Shown: positions 1-6,516 of the stretch, piece after piece
Layout: the number at the start of each line of letters is the position of its first letter
How positions within the stretch are numbered: the stretch's first letter is position 1
Assembly: GCF_030581075.1 (NCBI RefSeq)
Contig: NZ_JAUQSW010000019.1
Span: 1 to 39,268, forward strand
Direction of reading: 5' to 3'
From: Hymenobacter cheonanensis
GTDB lineage: Bacteria > Bacteroidota > Bacteroidia > Cytophagales > Hymenobacteraceae
Length of the DNA stretch: 39,268 bases
The notes under the pieces: model-generated
What the model was told of the DNA's origin: nothing
The model's input: the letters and a program-made list of their open reading frames with translations, nothing else
Databases searched by the model: none
Made by a program: the position numbers and the translations under genes

Positions 1-135
1 ATGGAGATAAAAGCCAGCGAGAAGGATACGCTCACCCCCGGCGAGGCCGAGTTCCAGCGCACCTGGCGCGGCTCCACCTATCACGTGGTGTACACCGTCG
101 AGCAGGCCATTAAGATTATCACCACCCTGCCTTAG
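1..135 (+). CDS. Small hypothetical protein (44 aa; may begin before the window)
   Basis: An open frame runs from an ATG at base 1 to a TAG at 133-135 and encodes 44 residues. The frame is open at the window edge, so the ATG may be internal and the gene longer. The end (GSTYHVVYTVEQAIKIITTLP) is soluble-looking, with no signal peptide or membrane segment. It lies 10 bp before the next plus-strand gene and upstream of the terminase genes, so it is probably part of the late phage transcript. I do not recognise the family. Confidence 0.45.
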   Translation: MEIKASEKDTLTPGEAEFQRTWRGSTYHVVYTVEQAIKIITTLP

Positions 136-145
136 TTTCTGCCCA

Positions 146-508
146 ATGCCTGCCACCCTAGATACTGCCACCCTAACCGTTTACCCGACGGGGCTAGCCA
201 ATCTCAACGACGCCGCCCGCCGCTTGCTCCTTGGCAAAGCGGCGGTGCTGTTGAGCGCGCCCACCTCTCCGGGTAGCCGGTGGTTACTGCTGCCGGTGGC
301 CGAAACGGGCGAGGGCGCCCTCACCCTCTACGATGACCGTGGCCAGCGGCGCCTGCGTGCCTTCACGCTGGCCACCGCCCTGTTTGCGGCCTTGCCAGCC
401 GGGCAGAAGCGCCTGCGCCTAGCCCTGCAACTGGCCCCAGTGGGGTACTGGTTGGCCCCATTGGCAGAAGTGCAACATAAATCAGCCCCCGCTGCCCAGG
501 CTGCCTAG
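146..508 (+). CDS. Hypothetical phage protein (120 aa)
   Basis: This 120-residue protein is rich in Ala and Leu, with an Arg pair near residues 25-26 and a second basic stretch (QKRLRLAL) near residues 87-94. There is no signal peptide. The ATG lies 10 bp after the preceding stop, and the gene ends 21 bp before the terminase small subunit, so the three genes are probably co-transcribed. I do not recognise a family. Its position suggests a packaging or DNA-related accessory role, but that rests only on context. Confidence 0.6.
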   Translation: MPATLDTATLTVYPTGLANLNDAARRLLLGKAAVLLSAPTSPGSRWLLLPVAETGEGALTLYDDRGQRRLRAFTLATALFAALPAGQKRLRLALQLAPVGYWLAPLAEVQHKSAPAAQAA

Positions 509-529
509 CCCAGGCCGGAAATTTGGGCT

Positions 530-1297
530 ATGTCCGCCGACGCCCCACAACAGACCGCCTACGAGCAGCTGACCGATAAGCAGCGCGCCTTCGTCGATGC
601 GCTTTGCCTGGAGCCCAATATTAGCAGCACTAAAGCCGCCGAAAAAGCGGGTTACAGCAAGAAGAGCGCCCATGTGGAGGGCAATCGCTTGCTAAAAAAT
701 GCTAAGGTTAGAAAAGCGCTGGGCGAGCGGCTGAAGGACGTGGCCCCTACGCCTGAAGAGATTGCCCTGCGCTGGGATAGGGTAGGCCGGGCCACACTCG
801 ACGACTTCTACACGCTGGAGGAATACGAGGAGCCCACCAAAGTGCTGCGGCCGCTGTACGAGCGCATTGCTGACTTATCGTATCAAGTTGATTTTGAAGA
901 GCGTGTAGCTAGTCGGCAATCCCTCAGCGAGGATGGTGCCGAGCAGCACCGCGCCCGGCAGCAAGACCGCCGCAATGCTATCATTCGGCTTGAGGTTGAG
1001 CTAGAAATGAATCCAGCCGCCACCTACTCAGTCGATGGCTCACCTATCAAAAAGCAGCGCTTAGTGCTGGACTTGGTGAAAGCACAGAAGGCCGGCGTGC
1101 TCGACCTGGCCCGCGCTATCAAGCCCACCCAGTACGGCATCGCCGTCGAGCTGCGGGACCAAGATGCAGCCCTCGATAAGTTGGTACGCATGGCCGGCGG
1201 CTATGAGAAAGACAATGAGCAGAGCGCGCCCAAGATTACGGGCATCGGTGTGACAGTGCGCCGAGCAAGCGAGACGGGAGGTAGCCATGCAGCTTGA
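530..1297 (+). CDS. Phage terminase small subunit
   Basis: The 255-residue protein opens with the signature of terminase small subunits: LTDKQRAFVDAL at about residues 15-26, then a helix-turn-helix containing KAAEKAGYSKKSAH and the NRLLKNAKVRKAL helix (residues ~35-63). In this family the N-terminal HTH recognises the packaging site and the rest oligomerises and recruits the large subunit. The remainder is charged and helical. Its stop overlaps the start of the large terminase by 11 bp, which fits translational coupling. It is longer than the usual 150-200 residues, with an extended C-terminal half. Confidence 0.85.
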   Translation: MSADAPQQTAYEQLTDKQRAFVDALCLEPNISSTKAAEKAGYSKKSAHVEGNRLLKNAKVRKALGERLKDVAPTPEEIALRWDRVGRATLDDFYTLEEYEEPTKVLRPLYERIADLSYQVDFEERVASRQSLSEDGAEQHRARQQDRRNAIIRLEVELEMNPAATYSVDGSPIKKQRLVLDLVKAQKAGVLDLARAIKPTQYGIAVELRDQDAALDKLVRMAGGYEKDNEQSAPKITGIGVTVRRASETGGSHAA

Positions 1298-2594
1298 GCT
1301 AGAAGGTACCGAATTACTAGAAATTGCCTTGGCTAGCACAGCTAAGGTGCAAGTGCATAAGGGCAGCAGCAGCAGTAGCAAAACGGTGAGCCTGGCCCAG
1401 GCGCACATTGCCTGGAGCTTTCAGGAGGTAGGTAAAACCTACTCTATTGTGCGCAAAACTATGCCAGCCCTGCGTCGGGGTGCCCTCAAGGACTTTCACA
1501 TGGCGCTCGACCTATGCGAGGCCTGGCCCTTGTTTGACGAGCACAAAACCAATCTGACTTACACCAATAAGCAGACTGGCACTATGATAGAATTCTTTGC
1601 TGTAGACGATGCGCAGAAGGCCCGCGGTCCCCGTCGCGACCGCCTCTGGTGCAACGAGGGCAACGAGCTGACTTACGAGGATTGGCGCCAGCTTACCATG
1701 CGCACCCGGGGCAGTATCGTGCTCGACTACAATCCGAGTATGTTGCGGCACTGGATTTACGACGAGGTAGAAACGCGGGCCGACTGCCAGGTGGTGCATT
1801 CCAGTTACAAACAAAACCCCTTCCTCACGCCTGAAAACATTCGCGAGATTGAGGTCGATGTTCCCGTGTATGCCCTGCCGGCTGAGGAGCGCGCCAAGCT
1901 GCTGCTGGCGGGCTTTGATGTGGCCAGTGGCGAGCTTACCGACTGGCTTGGCACCTACGACGGCAAGGGCGTGCTGCTCAGCGGTGACCCCTTCCGCTGG
2001 GCCGTATTTGGCCTAGGCCGGCGGGGCGTGGCGCTGCAAGCCATTTACCCACAGCTCTTCGATAGTGATGGCTTGACGCCTCAGCGACAGCGACGCTTTG
2101 GCCTCGACTTCGGGTATAACCACCCACTGAGCCTAACGGAGGTGGAGTATCGCGACCGCCCGGGCCGGGCTGAGTTGCACATCGACCAGCTCATCCACGA
2201 GTCCTACCTTACCAATGCGGACGTGGTGGACTTGTTGCCCACCGTCGGCGTGGGGCGGCGTGACCTCATCAAAGCAGACGGCGCCCGACCCGAAGCCATT
2301 GCCGACATCAAGCGAGCTGGCTTCAATATTGTGGCCGCCGATAAGGGCCCTGGTAGCGTGAAGGCTGGTATTGATAAGCTCAAAACGGTGAGCCTGCACT
2401 TCACCCGCCGCAGCAAGCAAGCTCGTGACCAATTCCAGGACTACCGCTGGAAGCAAACCGCTAGCGGCCTCATCCTCGACGAGCCGGTGAAGGTCGAGGA
2501 CGATGCCCCCGACTCGGTGCGCTACGCCGCTGTCGACCTCATTGCTGACCGCCTAGCACCTACGCGCCGCAGCGCCCATTCCCGACTACTCTAA
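1287..2594 (+). CDS. Phage terminase large subunit (PBSX/Terminase_3 type)
   Basis: At 435 residues this is the normal size for the XtmB-like family, the ATP-driven DNA packaging motor and headful nuclease. Visible features are a serine-rich Walker A loop (G26-SSSSSKT), RKTMPALRRGA at ~55-65, the Walker B/coupling region RLWCNEGNELTYEDW (~117-131), LDYNPS (~144-149), the nuclease start FGLDFGYNHP (~271-280), the ADGARPEAIADIKRAG segment (~330-345) and the C-terminal DDAPDSVRYA stretch (~412-421). The ATG at 1287 sits inside the end of the small subunit gene, and the next gene starts in the stop codon (TAATG). It is part of the late operon. Confidence 0.93.
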   Translation: MQLELEGTELLEIALASTAKVQVHKGSSSSSKTVSLAQAHIAWSFQEVGKTYSIVRKTMPALRRGALKDFHMALDLCEAWPLFDEHKTNLTYTNKQTGTMIEFFAVDDAQKARGPRRDRLWCNEGNELTYEDWRQLTMRTRGSIVLDYNPSMLRHWIYDEVETRADCQVVHSSYKQNPFLTPENIREIEVDVPVYALPAEERAKLLLAGFDVASGELTDWLGTYDGKGVLLSGDPFRWAVFGLGRRGVALQAIYPQLFDSDGLTPQRQRRFGLDFGYNHPLSLTEVEYRDRPGRAELHIDQLIHESYLTNADVVDLLPTVGVGRRDLIKADGARPEAIADIKRAGFNIVAADKGPGSVKAGIDKLKTVSLHFTRRSKQARDQFQDYRWKQTASGLILDEPVKVEDDAPDSVRYAAVDLIADRLAPTRRSAHSRLL

Positions 2595-3241
2595 TGCCCA
2601 CTACCCTCCGCCTCGTCACGCCCGACGGCACCGTTGCCCACACCCTGCGCGTACCCACGCAGTGGGCTGACGTGACCCTCGCCCAGTTCGTGGCCCTGCA
2701 TGCTGCCGCGCCCGATGACCACCGCACGGTGGCCGAAGTGCTACTGGGCCTTGAGGCCGGGGCCCTCAACCAACTGGCTGCCGATGACGTGCCGCTCATC
2801 GCGGGCCTGCTCACCTTCGCCTCGGACCCGAGCCCGGTGCTGGAGCTGTTGCCCACGCCTGGCCTGCCCGACGTGGGTGGCCTGCCCTATGGCTGCCTGC
2901 TGCTCTGCCAGCAGCAGTTCGAGGCCAATGCCGAACGGCCCGACTTGGCTAGCCTGCCCTACCTGCTGGCCGTGTACCGCTGCCAGCTCACTTACGGCAC
3001 TATCGACAGCGAGCGCGTGGCCAAGCTGCTGGAGCAGCTGCTGGCGGCGCCCGTGACAGAGGTGTACGCCGACGGCGCCCATTTTCTCGCAGCGTGTCGG
3101 AACTGGCAGCCCGGCACGCGCCAGACGAAGCCGATGAGTTCGAGCCCGAAGACGAGGAAGTCGATGCGGGGAGTGAGGACCTGGCTGCAAGGTTTGGGGC
3201 TGCCCTCTCATTGGACGCGCTCGCCAGCGGCAACGTCCTGA
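2594..3241 (+). CDS. Probable tail-assembly chaperone, short (zero-frame) product
   Basis: The gene starts in the TAATG overlap with the large terminase. The first ~165 residues look like real coding sequence and include a VPTQWADVTLAQFVAL stretch, which resembles the start of Bacteroidota phage tail-assembly chaperones. After about base 3090 the zero frame turns into a Ser/Arg/Thr-rich sequence that reads like an off-frame tail. At that point the -1 frame becomes convincingly coding (acidic linker, then a helical domain ending at 3360). This is the layout of phage G/GT chaperone genes, in which a minority of ribosomes slip -1. A frameshift mutation or sequencing error is the alternative. Confidence 0.6.
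   Translation: MPTTLRLVTPDGTVAHTLRVPTQWADVTLAQFVALHAAAPDDHRTVAEVLLGLEAGALNQLAADDVPLIAGLLTFASDPSPVLELLPTPGLPDVGGLPYGCLLLCQQQFEANAERPDLASLPYLLAVYRCQLTYGTIDSERVAKLLEQLLAAPVTEVYADGAHFLAACRNWQPGTRQTKPMSSSPKTRKSMRGVRTWLQGLGLPSHWTRSPAATS
3079..3094 (+). other. Candidate -1 ribosomal frameshift region
   Basis: In the zero frame the codons here read GCC CAT TTT CTC GCA. Four consecutive T allow the tRNA on TTT to re-pair in the -1 frame, which continues as Phe-Ser-Arg-Ser-Val-Ser-Glu-Leu into the coding sequence that ends at 3360. It is not a classical XXXYYYZ heptamer, because only the P-site tRNA would pair well after slipping. The exact slip site is therefore uncertain. Confidence 0.35.
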
Positions 3242-3360
3242 ACTACAGCCTGGTGCTGAAGCAGGATGCCGATACAGCGCTACTCAAGCTCACCATGCTG
3301 GCGGCCCAGGCTGCGTACCAGCGCCGCCTACAGAAGAACCTCAATGCTAAAACTGAATAA
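3094..3360 (+). CDS. Tail-assembly chaperone -1 frame extension (T-like domain)
   Basis: This frame is -1 relative to the gene at 2594 and overlaps its last ~148 bp. It encodes an acidic linker (DEADEFEPEDEEVDAGSED) followed by a helical segment (VLNYSLVLKQDADTALLKL, then AAYQRRLQ). Read from a GTG at 3094 it gives 88 residues, but no ribosome-binding site or nearby upstream stop supports independent initiation. The frame is open back to about 2953. I favour expression as a fusion with the upstream chaperone, by slippage near 3083-3090. Such fusions normally contact the tape measure protein. Confidence 0.55.
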   Translation: MSELAARHAPDEADEFEPEDEEVDAGSEDLAARFGAALSLDALASGNVLNYSLVLKQDADTALLKLTMLAAQAAYQRRLQKNLNAKTE

Positions 3361-3361
3361 C

Positions 3362-3790
3362 ATGCACAACTCCTGCGCCGCCCCTTTAGCCCTACCGGGC
3401 CCCACTACCTGCGCTGAGCCCTCGGCCGAGCTGCTACTCGGCAGCCAGGTCGACGCCTACCTCACCGACCTACTAGCCACCATCACGCCCGACCTACTTG
3501 AGGCCGATGGCCGCCTGCGTTTGGTGGTGGGCAATGCCACGCTGGCTGGCGTAGTGCGCGGGCTATTGGGGGCCCGAGGCATCACCCACGTCGACGTAGA
3601 GGTAGCCGCGCCGGTGCCGGCGGTGACCTATTGGCCTGAGCCCTGGACGCCCAAGATGGCCGCCGCTAAAGAAGCCTACGGCCGCCAGCTGCACCGTGCC
3701 CATCGTGGCCCGGCGCACACCCCACCCACTACTAAGACTCGCAAGGCTGCCCGGCGGCAGGCTAAGGCTGGCAGGAAGCATTGCCGATAG
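3362..3790 (+). CDS. Hypothetical phage protein with basic C-terminus (142 aa)
   Basis: I take the ATG at 3362, one base after the previous stop; an in-frame ATG at 3344 is also possible. The reading frame further upstream overlaps the preceding gene and looks non-coding. The middle (residues ~20-85) alternates strands and helices (LTDLLATITPDLLEADGRLRL, then GVVRGLLGARG). The last 20 residues are strongly basic (TKTRKAARRQAKAGRK), as in nucleic-acid-binding tails. The 3' end overlaps a convergent minus-strand gene by 29 bp. The family is not recognised; the position suggests a head-tail or tail accessory protein. Confidence 0.6.
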   Translation: MHNSCAAPLALPGPTTCAEPSAELLLGSQVDAYLTDLLATITPDLLEADGRLRLVVGNATLAGVVRGLLGARGITHVDVEVAAPVPAVTYWPEPWTPKMAAAKEAYGRQLHRAHRGPAHTPPTTKTRKAARRQAKAGRKHCR

Positions 3791-3971
3791 CACGGAATAA
3801 CCTCCCAGCTTCACAATGCCATTTTTCATTAACTGTTCTTCTTGAAAAGTCAATATTCCACAGTCTGCCTTCGTCATCATTCACACTAATAGTGTGTAAT
3901 CCGATTGCTTCTAACATATCAGACTGTTTTAATCGTTTGCGGCCCTCGGCCTCTATTAAGGTAGAATTCAT
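3762..3971 (-). CDS. Small AT-rich moron-like gene (69 aa)
   Basis: This is the only minus-strand gene inside the left late module. It encodes 69 residues (NSTLIEAEGRKRLKQSDML, then DDEGRLWNIDFSRRTVNEKW) with a natural composition. The opposite-frame plus ORF over the same bases reads as Ser/Pro-rich noise. A TATCTTTG promoter element ends four bases before the ATG, matching the Bacteroidota -7 box. The local base composition is clearly more AT-rich than the flanking tail genes. Independent promoter, foreign composition and opposite strand together are typical of a prophage moron. Function unknown. Confidence 0.5.
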   Translation of the reverse strand: MNSTLIEAEGRKRLKQSDMLEAIGLHTISVNDDEGRLWNIDFSRRTVNEKWHCEAGRLFRAIGNASCQP

Positions 3972-3975
3972 GCCT

Positions 3976-3983
3976 CAAAGATA
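3976..3983 (-). promoter_or_regulatory. -7 promoter element of the moron-like gene
   Basis: On the minus strand this reads TATCTTTG, a match to the Bacteroidota TAnnTTTG -7 consensus. It lies just upstream of the ATG at 3971, giving little or no 5' leader. An upstream TTTAAATTG stretch could supply the -33 region, but the spacing is not ideal. Confidence 0.45.
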
Positions 3984-4007
3984 ACATGGAAAAGTGCAAT
4001 TTAAACT

Positions 4008-4445
4008 ATGACTTACGCCCCCACTGTTCATTATTTAAAACGCATAGCTTTAGCTACTGGCGCCGGCTCCTTCTGGTTTGGGAAAGAAGCTCAGAAGGAT
4101 ATTAACTATAATGCGGCCTTCCCGCAAGTGCACCTGTTTCTGATGCCGGCGCCGCTGAGTGGGGCTAACGTCAGCTACCCGGTGCGCCTGTGCTTCTACG
4201 GCCAGGATGCGCAGGAAAATGCCCTGAACCTGGCCGACCAAGCCAGCCCCGACAACTCGCTCGCCATTCAGGACGCCATGGACCTGCTGAGCCAGCAGTT
4301 TGTGGCCGCCCTGCGCGACGACGAAGAGGAGGTGTTCGACGTGAGCGACGAGGTGCAGCGCATTCCCGTGCTGCGTGAGGGCGCCCAAATCGGCACGGGC
4401 TTCTTTGTCAGCTTCACCCTCACCACCCGCGCCGCGGTATGCTAG
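4008..4445 (+). CDS. Phage tail completion/terminator-like protein (145 aa)
   Basis: This 145-residue soluble protein contains hydrophobic strands (PQVHLFLMPAPLSG near residue 40, VRLCFYGQDAQ near residue 60), a helix DLLSQQFVAALRDDEEEV (~92-109) and a final strand GTGFFVSFTLTTRA. The size, the fold pattern and the position between the chaperone and large tail proteins fit a tail terminator or head-tail completion protein. I cannot name a Pfam family. Its stop overlaps the next start (ATGCTAG). The first ~70 bp share the AT-rich composition of the adjacent divergent gene. Confidence 0.55.
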   Translation: MTYAPTVHYLKRIALATGAGSFWFGKEAQKDINYNAAFPQVHLFLMPAPLSGANVSYPVRLCFYGQDAQENALNLADQASPDNSLAIQDAMDLLSQQFVAALRDDEEEVFDVSDEVQRIPVLREGAQIGTGFFVSFTLTTRAAVC

Positions 4446-4945
4446 CCTCGGCCGCCCTCACCTTCGCCCAGGCCGGCCCCGAGCTCGTGGCCAGCGTCAT
4501 CAAGGCGCTGAAGGAGCACCCGCAGCCCCCGCGCGGCCGCCCGGCCTACATTACCGGGCGCACGGCCAGCCAGCTGGCCGAAACGCACGGCCCTGACTTT
4601 GTGGAAGTGACCGGACCGCCGCATCTGCAGACGCTCCTCACCGGCCGCGGGCCCACCAAGAGCAGCACCGCCGGCGAGCCTAAGCTGAGCGAGATACTGG
4701 CGCAGTGGGCCAAGGACAAAGGGCTCACCTTTGATGACCCGAATATGACCTTCGAGCAGTTCGGGTTTCTGGCGGCGCGCAAGATGCACGAGGAAGGCAG
4801 CGAACTCTACCGTACCCAGCAGCCCAGCGGTCTGCTCGATAAGGTGCTCACCCAGGCCTACCTCGACACGCTATTGGCCCGCATTGCCGCCGGCGATATG
4901 GTGGCCATCACCTCGGCCCTCACCCACGCTATTCAAGGAACGTAA
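4439..4945 (+). CDS. Phage virion morphogenesis-like protein (168 aa)
   Basis: This 168-residue protein is mostly helical. A Pro/Arg-rich segment (residues ~24-33) precedes a region that may form a small strand pair, then LSEILAQWAKDKGLTFDD and FGFLAARKMHEEGSELYRTQQPSGLLDKVL (~80-135). The FLAARKMHEEGS pattern recalls HK97 gp10/virion-morphogenesis type tail-completion proteins, where an 'I..KI...G' helix is common. It overlaps the previous gene by 7 bp and its last base is the first base of the next ATG, so translation is coupled. The function is inferred from this similarity and context. Confidence 0.5.
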   Translation: MLASAALTFAQAGPELVASVIKALKEHPQPPRGRPAYITGRTASQLAETHGPDFVEVTGPPHLQTLLTGRGPTKSSTAGEPKLSEILAQWAKDKGLTFDDPNMTFEQFGFLAARKMHEEGSELYRTQQPSGLLDKVLTQAYLDTLLARIAAGDMVAITSALTHAIQGT

Positions 4946-6516
4946 TGCTGACCCTCACCACCAGCTTCGAATGCCAGGGCGCGGCCGGCTACGCCCACCT
5001 GACGGCCATCAGCGGCCCCGGCATCAACTACACCTACTCGCTCACGCGCGCCAGCGATGGCCAGGTAGTAGACCAGGGCGGCATCAGTCGCACGCAGTTG
5101 CCGCTCGACTTCGATAGCCTCTACGATGATGAGTATCAGTTGCGGCTCGAAGACACCGGCGATGCCACCAACTTCGGCACGGCCCAGTTTTCGCTCACCT
5201 GCGGCTACCCCAACCCTGGCAGCGGCGGCGGCCCGAATGCGCTCACCCTCGACAGCCTAACGCACACCGACGAGACGGCAGCCGGCGGCGATGGCACCGC
5301 CACCATTCAGGCCACCGGCGGCGTGGCGCCCCTCACGGCCGAGGTGGTGGAACTCAGCCGCACCCAGCCCGCCAGCAGCGGCCAGCCCACCGAGTTCGAC
5401 CTGCTGCCGGCTGCCACTTACCGGGTGCAGGTAACCGACAGCAGCACGCCCACGCCCCAGGTAGTCGGCGGCACCGTCACCATCAAGGCTTACGTGGCGC
5501 CGGTCATCGGCTGCCAGGATGAGTACGCCGACAACTACGACCCCGCTGCGACCACCGGCGGCACGGCCAGTTGCACCTATACTCCGCGCTGGCGTAGCGC
5601 CTGGGGGCCCAGTGGCGTGGCCGTTGCCGTGCCGGCCCTGCCCGGCCAGGTGAAAGCCTACACCGAGGCGAATCTCTTCATCGGGTTTCGGCCCGGCCAC
5701 CCGCTGGCCGCCGACCGGCCGCTGGGCCCGCCGTTGAAGCTGCGCGCCACCGTTGGGCCGCAGGGCTTCGCCGTGTTTCGGCTGGGGCCGTACTTGCAGC
5801 GGGCGCTCGGTGCCAGCGATGGAGCGGCGGGCTACCGCCTCGACCTCAACAGCCCCACCGCGTTCACCGCCGACCTCTACGTGGGCTACGAGCTGCGGCG
5901 CCCCACCGGCGAGCTGCTCGAGCACGGCTACGCGCTCAACAGCGCCGTGCCCGACGCTGCGCTACTGCCGCAGGTGCTGAGCCCGTTTGCCGGCGCGGTG
6001 CCTGTCTGGCCTGGCTTTGACAGTTATCAGATTGCAGTGAAAGTCACCGATGGCACGCCCTACGGCCGTGGCGTACTCATCAGCGGCCCCGCCAGTGACT
6101 TTGACCTGCTGACGTTGCCCTGCCCCACCAACCCGTTGCCCGTGGCCTGGCTGGCCCCGGGCGGCGGCTACGGGTACTGGGTGTTTCAGGGCAGGCCTGT
6201 GCTAAGTGATGACGTAGGCGAGGGCCAGAACTTCACCGAGGCTAGCAGCGGCGAGCGCCGCTGGAGCCAGCGCGGCGAGGCGCACGGCACTATCACGGCC
6301 AGCAGCGGGGTATTCAATGGCCCACAATTCGGCGAAGGCCTGCGCACGCTCTGGGCCAGCCCCCAGGTGTGGTACATGCCCGACGTGGCCGGCGGTGAGT
6401 GGGTGCCCGTGACGCTTGATGGCGGCAGCTTTCCCGTGCGGCGTCTAGGGCTGGCCAGGACGGAGGTAACGTTGAAATTCATCGAGGCTCGGCCTCATTA
6501 TGTGCAGGGGCAATGA
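4945..6516 (+). CDS. Phage tail structural protein with Ig-like repeats (523 aa)
   Basis: The first ~185 residues read as three short beta-sandwich modules (for example YTYSLTRASDGQVVDQGG and LTAEVVELSRTQPASSG, then YRVQVTDSSTPTPQVVGG), each with the tail-like spacing of Ig/PKD-type domains. A CQDEYADNYDPAAT segment (~190-203) resembles the Ca-binding 'DN YD' motif seen in secreted Bacteroidota proteins. The remaining ~320 residues are beta-rich, with aromatic strands (GGGYGYWVFQGRPVL). It is co-translated with its neighbours (overlaps of 1 and 4 bp) and precedes another large tail protein. I infer a distal-tail or baseplate component. Confidence 0.55.
   Translation: MLTLTTSFECQGAAGYAHLTAISGPGINYTYSLTRASDGQVVDQGGISRTQLPLDFDSLYDDEYQLRLEDTGDATNFGTAQFSLTCGYPNPGSGGGPNALTLDSLTHTDETAAGGDGTATIQATGGVAPLTAEVVELSRTQPASSGQPTEFDLLPAATYRVQVTDSSTPTPQVVGGTVTIKAYVAPVIGCQDEYADNYDPAATTGGTASCTYTPRWRSAWGPSGVAVAVPALPGQVKAYTEANLFIGFRPGHPLAADRPLGPPLKLRATVGPQGFAVFRLGPYLQRALGASDGAAGYRLDLNSPTAFTADLYVGYELRRPTGELLEHGYALNSAVPDAALLPQVLSPFAGAVPVWPGFDSYQIAVKVTDGTPYGRGVLISGPASDFDLLTLPCPTNPLPVAWLAPGGGYGYWVFQGRPVLSDDVGEGQNFTEASSGERRWSQRGEAHGTITASSGVFNGPQFGEGLRTLWASPQVWYMPDVAGGEWVPVTLDGGSFPVRRLGLARTEVTLKFIEARPHYVQGQ

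Noticed and set aside
5257..5925. 222-residue minus-strand ORF in the tail gene
   Set aside because: Gly/Ala/Arg-rich shadow of the plus-strand tail protein with no start context.
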